This document shows positions 45,578 through 54,245 of a stretch of 64,000 nt of DNA, in pieces (position 1 is the stretch's first letter; every line of letters starts with the position of its first letter). The notes under the pieces were generated by a model that was not told the DNA's origin, did not search any database, and saw only the letters and a list, made by a program, of their open reading frames with translations. Both the position numbers and the translations under genes were made by a program. This DNA comes from UBA6170 sp942491385 (GTDB lineage: Bacteria; Chloroflexota; Anaerolineae; Anaerolineales; Anaerolineaceae), in NCBI GenBank assembly GCA_942491385.1, contig CALOAF010000008.1:248001-312000 (forward strand), read 5' to 3'.

Positions 45578-46414
45578 TTAACAATTTTTATTGATCCAAT
45601 TCAATATGAAATTTAGCACCTGTTCTTGTTCATATTCATTATGCATTTCATGATATAGTTCCGGGAAAATTTTAAATGTGATCATTGAATTTGGAACTTT
45701 CTCAGCAAATTGTTTGGTTTTATCTAAATTAACGATGTGATCCTTCTCTCCCTGTAAGAGTAACAATGGTAAATTAAACTTTCCAGCATTTTCTATGATC
45801 CAATCTCCATTTGAGAACATAAGCATAGCTAATTTTGCTGAAATCAAGGGATGCACAAGCGGGTCTTCCTGATAATCCTTAATAACCTGAGGGTTGTGTG
45901 ATAAATTATTTACATCCAGTCCATTATCCATTGTCATAGCAGGAAGCAATGTTTTTAAGATTTTGGCAGCCATTAGTTTTAGCGGGGGAACAGGCTCTCC
46001 TGTCCCTATCCCGGGGCTGGTGGAAATGATACCAGTTATGGATGGATTTTTGAATAACGAATAATATAAAACCATATTGCCACCGAGTGAATGTCCATAC
46101 AGGAAGACGGGAAGGCCTGGATTGTCTTGTTTTGCTAGATCAATCATAGTATCAATATCTGAAATAAAAAATTGATTGGATCCGATATGCCCACGCTTAC
46201 CTGAGCTTTTCCCGTGGCCTCGGTGATCAAATCCATAGACTGAAATCTGGTTCTGGTTAAGAAATTTTGCTACATGGTTATATCGCCCAATATGTTCCCC
46301 CAGACCATGTACCAGTACTACAACTGCTTTCACTGGACCATCTGCAATCCATTTTTGGGAAAACATTTTTTCACCTTCTTTGGTCTTCCATTCAAAATGT
46401 TCTATAGTTGACAT
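45578..46414 (-). CDS. Alpha/beta hydrolase, monoacylglycerol lipase-like
   Basis: A 278-residue serine hydrolase of the Hydrolase_4/lysophospholipase group. The oxyanion segment is VLVHGLGEHIGRY near residue 33, GFDHRGHGKSSG follows near 61, and the nucleophile is S109 in GHSLGG. The acid is in LQGEKDHIV and the histidine in LYHEMHNE near the C-terminus. Relatives hydrolyse monoacylglycerols or lysophospholipids. No signal peptide is seen. AAGGAGCGATGG precedes the ATG. It is upstream of glyA-gcvT in the same direction with a 165-base gap and no evident functional link. Confidence 0.88.
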   Translation of the reverse strand: MSTIEHFEWKTKEGEKMFSQKWIADGPVKAVVVLVHGLGEHIGRYNHVAKFLNQNQISVYGFDHRGHGKSSGKRGHIGSNQFFISDIDTMIDLAKQDNPGLPVFLYGHSLGGNMVLYYSLFKNPSITGIISTSPGIGTGEPVPPLKLMAAKILKTLLPAMTMDNGLDVNNLSHNPQVIKDYQEDPLVHPLISAKLAMLMFSNGDWIIENAGKFNLPLLLLQGEKDHIVNLDKTKQFAEKVPNSMITFKIFPELYHEMHNEYEQEQVLNFILNWINKNC

Positions 46415-46629
46415 TCCATCGCTCCTTGTTTTACATTTTCTAATTGTTTATAAGAATATTTAATAAAATGACTTGTTTCAAACAGTTTATTTATACATCG
46501 ATTTACAATTTTTTATTTGAAATATGAGACTGGCAATTTTCTATTTGATAATTTGTTATTGGTTGGGATGTAAAATCGACAGTAGAATTATTTCAAGTTT
46601 AATGCTTACCGCGCGACAAGGTATTCTTA

Positions 46630-49083
46630 ATGAAAAATGTAATAATTTTCAGTCATGCCATTAATTTCGGACATGGAAAGGCAATTTCGATGAATAGTAG
46701 TGATAAAAATAATAAATCAATTAATCAAGCAAGCTGTTTATTCACTGGGCTTTTTATTTTTTCAATCATTTGGATTATAGGAGTAACCATAGCAGCTCAA
46801 CTTATGATGTGGGTTATGGAGCAGACGATTTTTGAAGCAACTTTTTTATTTCCTGATTTGCGGTGGTTGATTATAGTTTCCTATGTAATCCTCGTTGGAT
46901 TACCACTCATCATGATCCGGTTTATTATTAACGATCCGGTCAGTAACAAAATATACCAATTCTGGATAACAATTGTTTTTGTTGGTGTATTTTTAATACC
47001 TGGAAGGTTCCTAAAGATAAATGACGCTGTTTCTAGTAGTCTTATTCAGATTTTCGGTGTTCTTATTTATCTTGGACTTTTTGTCTTAATCTTGAAACGT
47101 AAAAATATTGTTATTAAATGGAAGTCGAACCTGGAATTAATGGTGATCCCAATCATCATTTCTGGACTATTTTGTATTCCATGGGTATTATGGGGCGCTT
47201 TAGGCTCTCCTCTTGACCTTGTAATGAATTTTATGTCAGGTCTTTTATCCGGATTATTTTTGACAATTGCGATTCAACAATTATTTTCTAATCTCTTTCC
47301 TGAAAACCGAATAATCGAGCCAGGTAGAAAATTTTTTTTTGGCTTGATTATACTCATGGGGTTGATAATTTTTTCGACAGTTTTTGGACAAAATGGCCAA
47401 CAATGGTTGTTGGTTTTTACACTTCCTGTTTCGAGTTGGATTATTTCAGGATTTTTTAGAAATGAAGGTGGGGATCAAAGCAATTTTATTAGTGTCTGGT
47501 TTTTATTAGCTGTTATTATCTCTGCTCCTTTGATTTGGTTTGACGCCGATGAGCTTTCACTTTTGATTGGCTCGGAAAGCGGCGAGATTTTTACCTGGGT
47601 CAGCCAAACAATTTCCTATTCGGTGGTTGTATTAATTTTTGCTACTGCCATAACAGGATTTCTGCGGAAAAAAATTATTGGCGTCAGGTTTCTAAAACCG
47701 TTTGTCGGGATGTCAATTCTCGTATGGGTGACTGTTATATTATTATATGTGTGGGTAGGCCAGCCAGGCTACTTTGGTGAATCGATATTTGTCATCATGA
47801 ATGATCAGGCGGATCTGAGTGAAGGAGTAATGCTCACTGATCCAATTCAAAAGAGGAATTATGTGTATGAAACTACAACTGAATTTGCATCTTATTCACA
47901 GACTGATCTTATTAATTTCTTGAGTCAATTTCACATTGAATACAAACAATATTATTTGGTGAATGCTATTGAAGTAAAAGCTGGCCCGATATGGAAATGG
48001 ATTATTGAACAACGGAAAGATGTAAATCGTGTGCTGGATAGTCCAAATTTACGACCTTTGCCCGAAGAAATTCCAGTTCAACCTGGAGATGTATCGTCAG
48101 CAAATGGTTCCCTTTGGAACCTGGAAATGATCGGTGTAAATGAAGTTTGGGAAGAATTCGATGTTTATGGAGAAGGAATCATCATTGGGCAGGCAGATTC
48201 AGGCGTAGATGGGAATCACCCTGCATTGAGAAATCAATTCGCAGGCAAAACAGGAATTGAAGTGTATTCCTGGTATGACCCCTGGTTTGGATCGAATTAT
48301 CCTCAGGATATCAGTGGGCATGGAACACATACATTAGGAACTATTCTCGGAAAGAAGGTTGGCATTGCCCCGGAGGCTAATTGGATTGGATGTGTGAATC
48401 TGGGTAGGAATCTTGGAAATCCTGGCTATTATCTTGCGTGTATGCAATTTTTGCTAGCACCATTTCCTAAAGATGGTGATCCCCTTATAGAAGGAAAACC
48501 TGAAGCAGGAGCACATATACTCAATAATTCCTGGGGTTGCCCTGAAATTGAAGGGTGCGATGCTCTGGTTTTCGAACAAGCTGTGTCAGCGCTACGGTCT
48601 GCCGGAGTTTTTGTTGTATCCTCTGCTGGAAATAATGGTTATTATGGTTGTGAAAGTATTACTGATCCGTTAGCGATCTATCAAGATGTATTTACAGTTG
48701 GAGCAATTGATGAAATCGGTGATGTCGCTCCATTTTCGAGTTTAGGTCCGGTAACCGTGGATGGTTCTGGCAGAATTAAACCTGATCTGGTTGCGCCAGG
48801 TGTCGATATTTTTTCAACGCTTCCGAATTCAAGTTATGGTACTTTCAGTGGCACTTCCATGGCAGGACCGCATGTAGTTGGCACAGTTGCTTTGATGTGG
48901 AGTGCAAATCCTGAATTGATAGGCCAGATTGAATTGACGGAAGAAATCTTGAAAAGAACAGCCAATAATTACAATGGATTCTATGTAGATTGTATAGGTT
49001 CAACATTGTTACCGAATGTGGCTGTTGGTTTTGGCATTCTAAACACTTACAAAGCGGTTGAAGAAGCAATCGAAATTCGGTAG
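46630..49083 (+). CDS. Polytopic membrane subtilisin-like serine peptidase (S8)
   Basis: 817 residues. After a polar N-terminus, residues 35-385 hold about ten hydrophobic helices. A propeptide-like region (about 390-490, including YVYETTTEFASYSQTDL) leads into a subtilase domain with D523 in QADSGVD, H564 in SGHGTHTLG, the oxyanion Asn in SSAGNNG near 664, and S743 in GTSMAGPH. The topology suggests an outward-facing protease anchored by a large membrane module rather than released by a signal peptide. ATG 46690 is an alternative start with GGAAAGG upstream. A sigma factor gene follows 72 bases later in the same direction. Substrates are unknown; cutting of envelope signalling proteins is possible but unproven. 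Confidence 0.88.
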   Translation: MKNVIIFSHAINFGHGKAISMNSSDKNNKSINQASCLFTGLFIFSIIWIIGVTIAAQLMMWVMEQTIFEATFLFPDLRWLIIVSYVILVGLPLIMIRFIINDPVSNKIYQFWITIVFVGVFLIPGRFLKINDAVSSSLIQIFGVLIYLGLFVLILKRKNIVIKWKSNLELMVIPIIISGLFCIPWVLWGALGSPLDLVMNFMSGLLSGLFLTIAIQQLFSNLFPENRIIEPGRKFFFGLIILMGLIIFSTVFGQNGQQWLLVFTLPVSSWIISGFFRNEGGDQSNFISVWFLLAVIISAPLIWFDADELSLLIGSESGEIFTWVSQTISYSVVVLIFATAITGFLRKKIIGVRFLKPFVGMSILVWVTVILLYVWVGQPGYFGESIFVIMNDQADLSEGVMLTDPIQKRNYVYETTTEFASYSQTDLINFLSQFHIEYKQYYLVNAIEVKAGPIWKWIIEQRKDVNRVLDSPNLRPLPEEIPVQPGDVSSANGSLWNLEMIGVNEVWEEFDVYGEGIIIGQADSGVDGNHPALRNQFAGKTGIEVYSWYDPWFGSNYPQDISGHGTHTLGTILGKKVGIAPEANWIGCVNLGRNLGNPGYYLACMQFLLAPFPKDGDPLIEGKPEAGAHILNNSWGCPEIEGCDALVFEQAVSALRSAGVFVVSSAGNNGYYGCESITDPLAIYQDVFTVGAIDEIGDVAPFSSLGPVTVDGSGRIKPDLVAPGVDIFSTLPNSSYGTFSGTSMAGPHVVGTVALMWSANPELIGQIELTEEILKRTANNYNGFYVDCIGSTLLPNVAVGFGILNTYKAVEEAIEIR

Positions 49084-49155
49084 TATTAAATCGAAAACGG
49101 AACTCAATACATGATTTGGGGTTTAGTTAATTACCCCCGTTAATAAGGTTTAACT

Positions 49156-49752
49156 TTGAATAATCAAGTAGAAGACTACCAACTTATTGAAAATGCTGGC
49201 AACGGGGATAACGAAGCGTTTGGTTTGCTATATGAACGGTATGTTCGGAAAATTTATAATTATATTTTTTATAGAACCGGAAATGTCAACGATGCTGAAG
49301 ATTTGACAGCAAAGGTATTTCATCGGGCGTTTCGGCATATAGAATCGTATAACCAGCGAGGGATACCATTTTCAGCCTGGTTATATCGTATAGCTCATAA
49401 TTTGGTGGCAAACTGGTATCGCGATAGGAGTCGGAAAAAAGAAGTCGCGCTCGATGACCAACTTCCTAGTTCATTCCATTTTGATTTTCCGGAGTTTGCG
49501 CTTGAAAAATCACAAGAATCAGAAAAAATGATTAAGGGTTTACGAAAATTGCCCCCAGAAAGGCAACAATTAATCATCCTTAAATTTGTGGAAGGTTTGA
49601 GCAATGCTGAAATTGGATTAATTATGCGAAAATCTGAAGGAGCAATTAAAAGTCTTTATCATAGAACATTAGAGTCTTTGAGGAAGGAAATAGAAAAACT
49701 TGATCATCCTCACAAAAGTAAGGAAAAAAAGGTAAAGGAAAATAAACGATAA
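49156..49752 (+). CDS. RNA polymerase sigma factor, ECF subfamily
   Basis: 198 residues. Region 2 is FGLLYERYVRKIYNYIFYRTGNVNDAEDLTAKVFHRAFRHI (residues 22-62 overall), continuing to SAWLYRIAHNLVANWYRD, the -10 recognition part. Region 4 holds LPPERQQLIILKFVEGLSNAEIG and KSEGAIKSLYHRTLESLR, the -35 binding helix-turn-helix. The start is TTG 49156 with AAGG seven bases upstream; no ATG fits the conserved N-terminus. A basic tail of about 20 residues follows region 4. A 74-residue single-helix membrane protein is encoded 2 bases downstream, where an anti-sigma gene is expected. The target promoters cannot be told from here. Confidence 0.93.
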   Translation: MNNQVEDYQLIENAGNGDNEAFGLLYERYVRKIYNYIFYRTGNVNDAEDLTAKVFHRAFRHIESYNQRGIPFSAWLYRIAHNLVANWYRDRSRKKEVALDDQLPSSFHFDFPEFALEKSQESEKMIKGLRKLPPERQQLIILKFVEGLSNAEIGLIMRKSEGAIKSLYHRTLESLRKEIEKLDHPHKSKEKKVKENKR

Positions 49753-49754
49753 CA

Positions 49755-49979
49755 ATGAGTGAAAATAATTCTTTTCTATTGATGGAAAATTCTCTGGTCA
49801 GTCATTTAAAGCCGGTACAACCCAACCCTGATTTTGTTAAAAAATTGAGAAACCGGTTAATGGGACCAAAAAATATTTATATTGAAGACCGGAACCATGG
49901 ACTAGCTTTTATACTCATAAGTCTTGGATTATTTGTGGGTGCTTTGATTGTTTGGATATTTCGTAATACAGATAGTTAG
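49755..49979 (+). CDS. Small single-pass membrane protein, possible anti-sigma-like partner
   Basis: 74 residues: a soluble N-terminal part of about 45 residues with PNPDFVKKLRNRLMG and one hydrophobic helix (LAFILISLGLFVGALIVWIF) near the C-terminus. It starts 2 bases after the sigma factor stop, so it is translated with it. Position and topology recall membrane anti-sigma factors, but no zinc-site motif (HxxxCxxC) is present and it is much shorter than usual. I do not recognise a named family. Its stop overlaps the stop of the convergent glutaredoxin gene. Confidence 0.7.
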   Translation: MSENNSFLLMENSLVSHLKPVQPNPDFVKKLRNRLMGPKNIYIEDRNHGLAFILISLGLFVGALIVWIFRNTDS

Positions 49980-50233
49980 ATCAATCCTAATTCAATAAAT
50001 TTATTTTTGAGTGTTTCTTTGTCTGGTTCAACCAGAATAGTGCCATCCTGGAAAATAATTGTCGGGACACTCTTGTTGCCATTATTGATATCCTTAACAC
50101 GTTTTGTCCCTTCCACATTCTTATCGATATTAATCCATTCATAATCGATCTGATATTCATCAAATAATTTCTTCGCACGAATTGTATCTCCACACCAGGT
50201 GGTGCCATACATTGTTATTCTTTTATTATCCAT
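49976..50233 (-). CDS. Glutaredoxin/mycoredoxin-like protein
   Basis: About 85 residues from ATG 50233 (or 89 from ATG 50245, inside the previous gene). The thioredoxin-fold start ITMYGTTWCGDTIRAKKLF places Cys-Gly-Asp-Thr at the active site, so it is a monothiol variant of mycoredoxin-type CGxC proteins. The cis-proline motif SVPTIIF and the glutathione-like-site DGTILVEPDKE are present. It should reduce mixed disulfides with a low-molecular-weight thiol or act on a partner; with one cysteine a monothiol mechanism is likely. It overlaps or abuts the stop of the 114-residue gene upstream, so the two are coupled. Confidence 0.85.
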   Translation of the reverse strand: MDNKRITMYGTTWCGDTIRAKKLFDEYQIDYEWINIDKNVEGTKRVKDINNGNKSVPTIIFQDGTILVEPDKETLKNKFIELGLI

Positions 50234-50234
50234 A

Positions 50235-50579
50235 TTACTCGTCATATTCCTTTACAAACAATAAAATATTCTTAGCTGCCTTAATCAAATTCATATCGCT
50301 GGAAAATGAAAAATCAATATTCACCCGGGTGGTTAATGCTGTTATTTCATTCTGAATTGAGTAGAAAATATCTTTGTGGTTTTGAATATCCAGAAGATAT
50401 TGGTAGGGGGACATCCCTGCGGGAGTATTCAGATGTAGTTTATTGTATAGAATTCGGAGTGCTTTCCCAGCTACTTGTCTGGCAATCACTCTACTTCTAT
50501 TCAATTCACCTTTTTGCTCGAAGGTGAATGATGATTCTAAATCGTTTAATAATGATTGATAAAGTTCTTCGGATAACAT
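50235..50579 (-). CDS. Hypothetical protein, 114 residues
   Basis: I do not recognise a family. The protein is soluble and mostly predicted helical: MLSEELYQSLLNDLESSF, SRVIARQVAGKALRILYNKL near residue 30, PAGMSPYQYLLDIQ near 53, and IKAAKNILLFVKEYDE at the end. There is no signal peptide or cysteine motif. It is directly upstream of, and overlapping, the glutaredoxin gene, which supports its being a real expressed gene and hints at a joint function. The ATG has no strong ribosome site in the short gap after the neighbouring terminator. Confidence 0.65.
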   Translation of the reverse strand: MLSEELYQSLLNDLESSFTFEQKGELNRSRVIARQVAGKALRILYNKLHLNTPAGMSPYQYLLDIQNHKDIFYSIQNEITALTTRVNIDFSFSSDMNLIKAAKNILLFVKEYDE

Positions 50580-50605
50580 GAAATTGTTGAATTCAATCCA
50601 TTATA

Positions 50606-50637
50606 AAAACAGGGTGCCTTAAAGACACCCTGTTTTT
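50606..50637. terminator. Terminator after the DUF4870 gene (bidirectional form)
   Basis: AAAACAGGGTG and CACCCTGTTTT form an 11-base-pair stem with a loop of about 10 bases, with U runs on both strands. It is placed downstream of the - strand gene ending at 50653 and upstream of the 114-residue gene. Confidence 0.88.
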
Positions 50638-50652
50638 TGGTTAATTGGGAGT

Positions 50653-50976
50653 TTACGCCCACCCCTGGTTTTTGACAAAATCAGTAATTAGAGGAATGTT
50701 CACATATTCACCCTTGTATGCTTTGTATGCCCACCAAAGCATGACAAACCATAGAATTGAACCACAACCAAACGTAACTGCTGCAACGATCGGAACTACG
50801 ATAATCATGATGATACCTGCTGCAAGAGCTTGCGCATTATGTGCTTTAATAAATGGTCTGTTTTTCTTATCTTCCATCAATAGAAAAATGATTGGTACTA
50901 GCGGAGCGAACACATACGCTAAGGCTGCCATTAATCGATCGTCACTGCTTACTTCATTGGGGTTATAATCTGTCAT
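50653..50976 (-). CDS. DUF4870 (Tic20-like) small membrane protein
   Basis: 107 residues from ATG 50976, which follows GGAG at 50985-50988; a longer in-frame start at 51039 has no support. The order SSDDRLMAALAYVFAPLVPIIFLL, then EDKKNRPFIKAHNAQALAAGI and two more helices, is the DUF4870 pattern. Members are small membrane proteins of unknown function, sometimes called Tic20-like or YtjA-type. The gene is divergent from fmt, with about 85 bases between the starts, and ends in a strong terminator, so it is a single-gene unit. Confidence 0.85.
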   Translation of the reverse strand: MTDYNPNEVSSDDRLMAALAYVFAPLVPIIFLLMEDKKNRPFIKAHNAQALAAGIIMIIVVPIVAAVTFGCGSILWFVMLWWAYKAYKGEYVNIPLITDFVKNQGWA

Positions 50977-51049
50977 AATTTTTCTCCTTCTGGGGTGTTT
51001 GGATATCAACATATTATAATGAATTTTTCCAAATGTCAAAGGTCAACAT

Positions 51050-51055
51050 TATAAT
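51050..51055 (+). promoter_or_regulatory. -10 box of fmt, suggesting a leaderless transcript
   Basis: TATAAT ends 6 bases before the fmt ATG at 51062, so transcription should start at or next to the start codon. There is no ribosome-binding sequence. TTCCAA 17 bases upstream is a possible -35. Confidence 0.6.
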
Positions 51056-51061
51056 TACTTT

Positions 51062-51982
51062 ATGAAAGATATAAAAATTGTTTTTATGGGTTCCCCTGAA
51101 TTTGCCATTCCATCACTTATACGTTTAATTGAACGATTTCAAGTAGTAGGTGTGGTCACTCAACCAGACAAACCTGCTGGTCGAGGAAAAGCATATAAAG
51201 CTCCGCCTACCAAGGAAATTGCGCTTGAAAATAATATTGAATGTATCCAACCAAACAGATTACGCGAGCCGGGAGCTATTGAAAAACTCCAGTGGTGGGA
51301 GCCGGATGTTATTGTCGTCGTGGCTTTTGGACAGATTCTAAGGCAAGAAGTGCTCGGTCTACCCAGATTTGGTTGTATTAACGTCCATGGTAGCCTGCTC
51401 CCTCGTTGGCGTGGGGCCGCTCCGATTCAAGCAGCGATTTTAAATGGGGATGAAGAAACAGGGATCACAATCATGAAAATGGATGCTGGCATTGATACAG
51501 GTCCAATTTTACGTCAAAGATCTTTGATGATTAAGAACGATGATACTTCTATAAGTCTCAGTCAAACGCTATCAAACATCGGAGCAGATTTATTAATGGA
51601 AACCTTGCCTGAATATTTGAGTGGAAAAGTCGAGCCAATCCCGCAACCCACCACCGGGGTTACATATGTTTCAATGATAAAGAAAGAGGATGGGCAATTA
51701 AATTTTTCAAAAACCGCACGTGAGTTGAACCGTCAAATTAGGGCATACCATCCCTGGCCTGGTTCATTTATGGAGATTGCTGGTGAGAGAATCAAAGTAC
51801 TTTCATCCAGGGTTGAAGATGAGACAAATCTTGCTCCTGGTGAACGTGGGAATAAATCAGGATATCCTCTGGTGGGAACAATAAAAGGGGGTTTGATTTT
51901 GGAGCAGGTTCAACCAGCAGGGAAAAAGCCGATGGATGGAAAAACTTTCCTGAATGGGTTTCGTCACTGGGCAACTGAATGA
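51062..51982 (+). CDS. fmt: Methionyl-tRNA formyltransferase
   Basis: A 306-residue enzyme that formylates initiator Met-tRNA using 10-formyl-tetrahydrofolate. VFMGSPEFAIPSL is at the start, and the catalytic region FGCINVHGSLLPRWRGAAPIQ lies near residue 100, with MDAGIDTGPIL near 141. The C-terminal OB-like domain includes AYHPWPGSF near residue 226. The length fits the family. The start codon is only 6 bases after a -10 box and lacks a ribosome site, so the mRNA is probably leaderless. def and priA, frequent neighbours, are absent. The stop overlaps the next gene's start (ATGA). Confidence 0.96.
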   Translation: MKDIKIVFMGSPEFAIPSLIRLIERFQVVGVVTQPDKPAGRGKAYKAPPTKEIALENNIECIQPNRLREPGAIEKLQWWEPDVIVVVAFGQILRQEVLGLPRFGCINVHGSLLPRWRGAAPIQAAILNGDEETGITIMKMDAGIDTGPILRQRSLMIKNDDTSISLSQTLSNIGADLLMETLPEYLSGKVEPIPQPTTGVTYVSMIKKEDGQLNFSKTARELNRQIRAYHPWPGSFMEIAGERIKVLSSRVEDETNLAPGERGNKSGYPLVGTIKGGLILEQVQPAGKKPMDGKTFLNGFRHWATE

Positions 51983-53019
51983 ATGAAAAAAAGATGAAAG
52001 TTCTCTGTTTTGGGGCTGGTGCAATTGGTTCATATATAGGGGGAAGTCTATCACTTGATGGGCACGAGGTGCATTTTGTAGATCGACCAGAAGCAATCGG
52101 AAAAATAAAAAAACAGGGAATTCAATTGGTGTTACCTCAGGGGGCATTTGATTTAAAGCCTGAAAAATTATGGTCATCTTTAAACGATGCATTACAGAAC
52201 CAACCATTTGATTTCTCAATCGTAGCGGTGAAATCCTTTGATACAGAATCACTCGTTCAGTCATGGGAAGAGAAGAAAGACTTAATCCCACCTGTCCTAT
52301 GCCTGCAAAATGGAGTGGAAAATGAAATTCTCATTCAGTCCAAGGTTGGAGAGAAAAAAACAATCAGCGGAACTGTAACAACAGCTATTGGCCGAATCAG
52401 AAAGGGCATTGTTGTAGAAAGATTACGAGGTATCGGGATTGAAGATAAGAATGACCTGACACATGAAATTATATCCATTATGAATCGAGCTGGATTAAAT
52501 GCTGTTGCTTTCCAAGATGCCAGAGCTATGAAATGGTCAAAATTACTCACCAATCTGACCACCAACGCCAGTTCAGCAATTTTAGGTATGACACCTTCCG
52601 ATATTATTTCGAATCCCGACCTGTATAAAATTGAAATTGAACAATTACGCGAGACATTACGCGTGATGCATGCTCAAAGAATACCTGTGACGAATTTACC
52701 AGGTACCCCCGTGAAATTGTTTGCGATGGTTGTAAAACAATTCCCTCTTTTTATTAGCAAATTAGTTTTGAAGAAATCAATTTCAGCTGGTCGCGGTGCT
52801 AAAATGCCTTCTTTTTATCTCGATTTAATAAGCAATCGGAAAAAATCTGAGGTGGATTATCTAAATGGAGCAGTTGTTCGCTATGGCAAGAAAGTAAATG
52901 TAAGAACTCCGGTAAATGAAACACTGACTGCGACACTCCTCGAATTAACGAATGGATCAATACCACTTTCGGAATTTGATCACCTACCTGAAAAATATCA
53001 AAAATTATTTATCCATTGA
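51979..53019 (+). CDS. 2-dehydropantoate 2-reductase family (ApbA/PanE)
   Basis: 346 residues. The Rossmann motif is CFGAGAIGSYIGG (G12, G14, G17). VAVKSFDTES near residue 84 and CLQNGVENE near 109 are typical of ketopantoate reductases, and the C-terminal helical domain has MKWSKLLTNLTTNASSAI near residue 184. PanE reduces ketopantoate with NADPH in coenzyme A synthesis. The protein is longer than E. coli PanE (about 303 residues) because of an extra segment near residues 240-265, so a related substrate cannot be excluded. It overlaps fmt by ATGA. The next 11 bases lead into the fossil GH13 region. Confidence 0.85.
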   Translation: MNEKKMKVLCFGAGAIGSYIGGSLSLDGHEVHFVDRPEAIGKIKKQGIQLVLPQGAFDLKPEKLWSSLNDALQNQPFDFSIVAVKSFDTESLVQSWEEKKDLIPPVLCLQNGVENEILIQSKVGEKKTISGTVTTAIGRIRKGIVVERLRGIGIEDKNDLTHEIISIMNRAGLNAVAFQDARAMKWSKLLTNLTTNASSAILGMTPSDIISNPDLYKIEIEQLRETLRVMHAQRIPVTNLPGTPVKLFAMVVKQFPLFISKLVLKKSISAGRGAKMPSFYLDLISNRKKSEVDYLNGAVVRYGKKVNVRTPVNETLTATLLELTNGSIPLSEFDHLPEKYQKLFIH

Positions 53020-53030
53020 TAAAATGCCAC

Positions 53031-53670
53031 TTAATAGCCCTCCCTGGGTCAAGAATGCAATTTTCTACCAATTTTTTTTAGATTTTTTTATAATGACGAT
53101 TTTGATAATGTTCCTGAAATTGTCCAAACTTGAGGAGATACCCGTATAATTGGGCAATTCGAGGGGAGATTTATCCAGCTTAATCAAAAAATGATATCCC
53201 TTTTTGCTCTGCGGTAATAGACCTGTTAGATCAAAGAATCACGCTAGCTTCTTATTTGAAGGTGGTGAATAATCTGCTGCAGACAAATCCACTTCAAAAG
53301 CGATAAGCCATGTTTAACGAACTGGAATCACATGCCACAGAACGAATTTGTACGGTTCTAAACAATGATATTGAATTAATGTTTTTAGCGTCCTTGTTGA
53401 AGTTAACATTTATTGTTACCCTATAATATTTTATTGTGATGAAATCGGTGTACGTGGCGGAAATGATCCTGAATGCAGACGTGCTTTTTCCTGGGATAAT
53501 GATCAGGGGAATATTGTAATAAAGCAGAAGATAGAAGCATTAACCGATTAAGAAGGTTTTTTTCAGCATTGAGGTTAGGGGATTTCCTGCTCTAGATTAT
53601 GATGATCAAAAACTTGTTCAGTTTTACGCAAGAACTTATGAAAACAATGTCTTTATCAACGTTTTGAATT
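53031..53670 (+). pseudogene. Fossil GH13 neopullulanase/cyclomaltodextrinase-like gene
   Basis: No open frame survives, but family peptides appear in order across frames. NSPPWVKNAIFYQ begins near 53032, then YNDDFDNVPEIVQT follows one frame over. NNDIELMFLASLLKLTFI lies near 53364, then FYCDEIGVRGGNDPECRRAFSWDN near 53428 (compare YYGDEIG-GG-DP--RR-F-WD in neopullulanases). DYDDQKLVQFYARTYENN near 53595 is from the C-terminal beta domain. The barrel middle with the catalytic Asp and Glu is missing, and several stops and frameshifts are present. It is a dead relative of glucan enzymes elsewhere in the window. The remaining bases to 53840 show nothing I can identify. Confidence 0.8.
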
Positions 53671-53840
53671 GAAGTAAAAAGACCAAAAATTTCTAAATTT
53701 CGCAAGCTCACATGAATCAGAATGGCGAAACACGATTTAATAATTTGTAAGGTGATGATTATTTTCCAATTAATTAAACAACCAAGTCAATTTCTGTATT
53801 GATACCTTCGAAGACTGGATTGTTATTACATTATCGAGGT

Positions 53841-54245
53841 CTAATCTTCTTCCCAGCCGATTTCTTCCGCTGCAAAAAAAAGATCGGTTGCACTAATCAA
53901 ACCGACCAGACGATTATGTTCGTCGATGACAGGCATGTGATGGATGTTCATTTTTTGCATCTCAATCGAGCATTGTTTTAATGTCCACTCCGGATCTGCT
54001 GTAACCAAATTTTCTGACATGATTTCATGAACAGAAACATTGGCAGGATTGCGTTCTTGTGCAATGATTTTGTCTCGAATATCTGTTGTCGTTAGTATCC
54101 CAAAGAGGTTTTGAGCTGCATCTATTGCGATCAACAAACTCTTGATGTTTCGCCTTCTCATCAGGGTCAACGCATACGATACTGAGCTGTCACGGTCGAC
54201 TACGATTACGGGAAAACTCATCCAATCTTTCACTTTATGAGTCAT
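53841..54245 (-). CDS. CBS-domain pair protein
   Basis: About 134 residues from ATG 54245, preceded by AAGGGG; the frame is open to 54302 but that start has no support. Two CBS repeats are visible: VKDWMSFPVIVVDRDSSVSYAL with FGILTTTDIRDK, then VHEIMSENLVTADPEWTLKQC with LVGLISATDLF. Such pairs bind adenine nucleotides or SAM and regulate partners. The C-terminus ends in an acidic EEIGWEED tail. The gene overlaps the pterin dehydratase gene by 11 bases, so both are made from one mRNA. The regulatory partner is not evident. Confidence 0.9.
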   Translation of the reverse strand: MTHKVKDWMSFPVIVVDRDSSVSYALTLMRRRNIKSLLIAIDAAQNLFGILTTTDIRDKIIAQERNPANVSVHEIMSENLVTADPEWTLKQCSIEMQKMNIHHMPVIDEHNRLVGLISATDLFFAAEEIGWEED

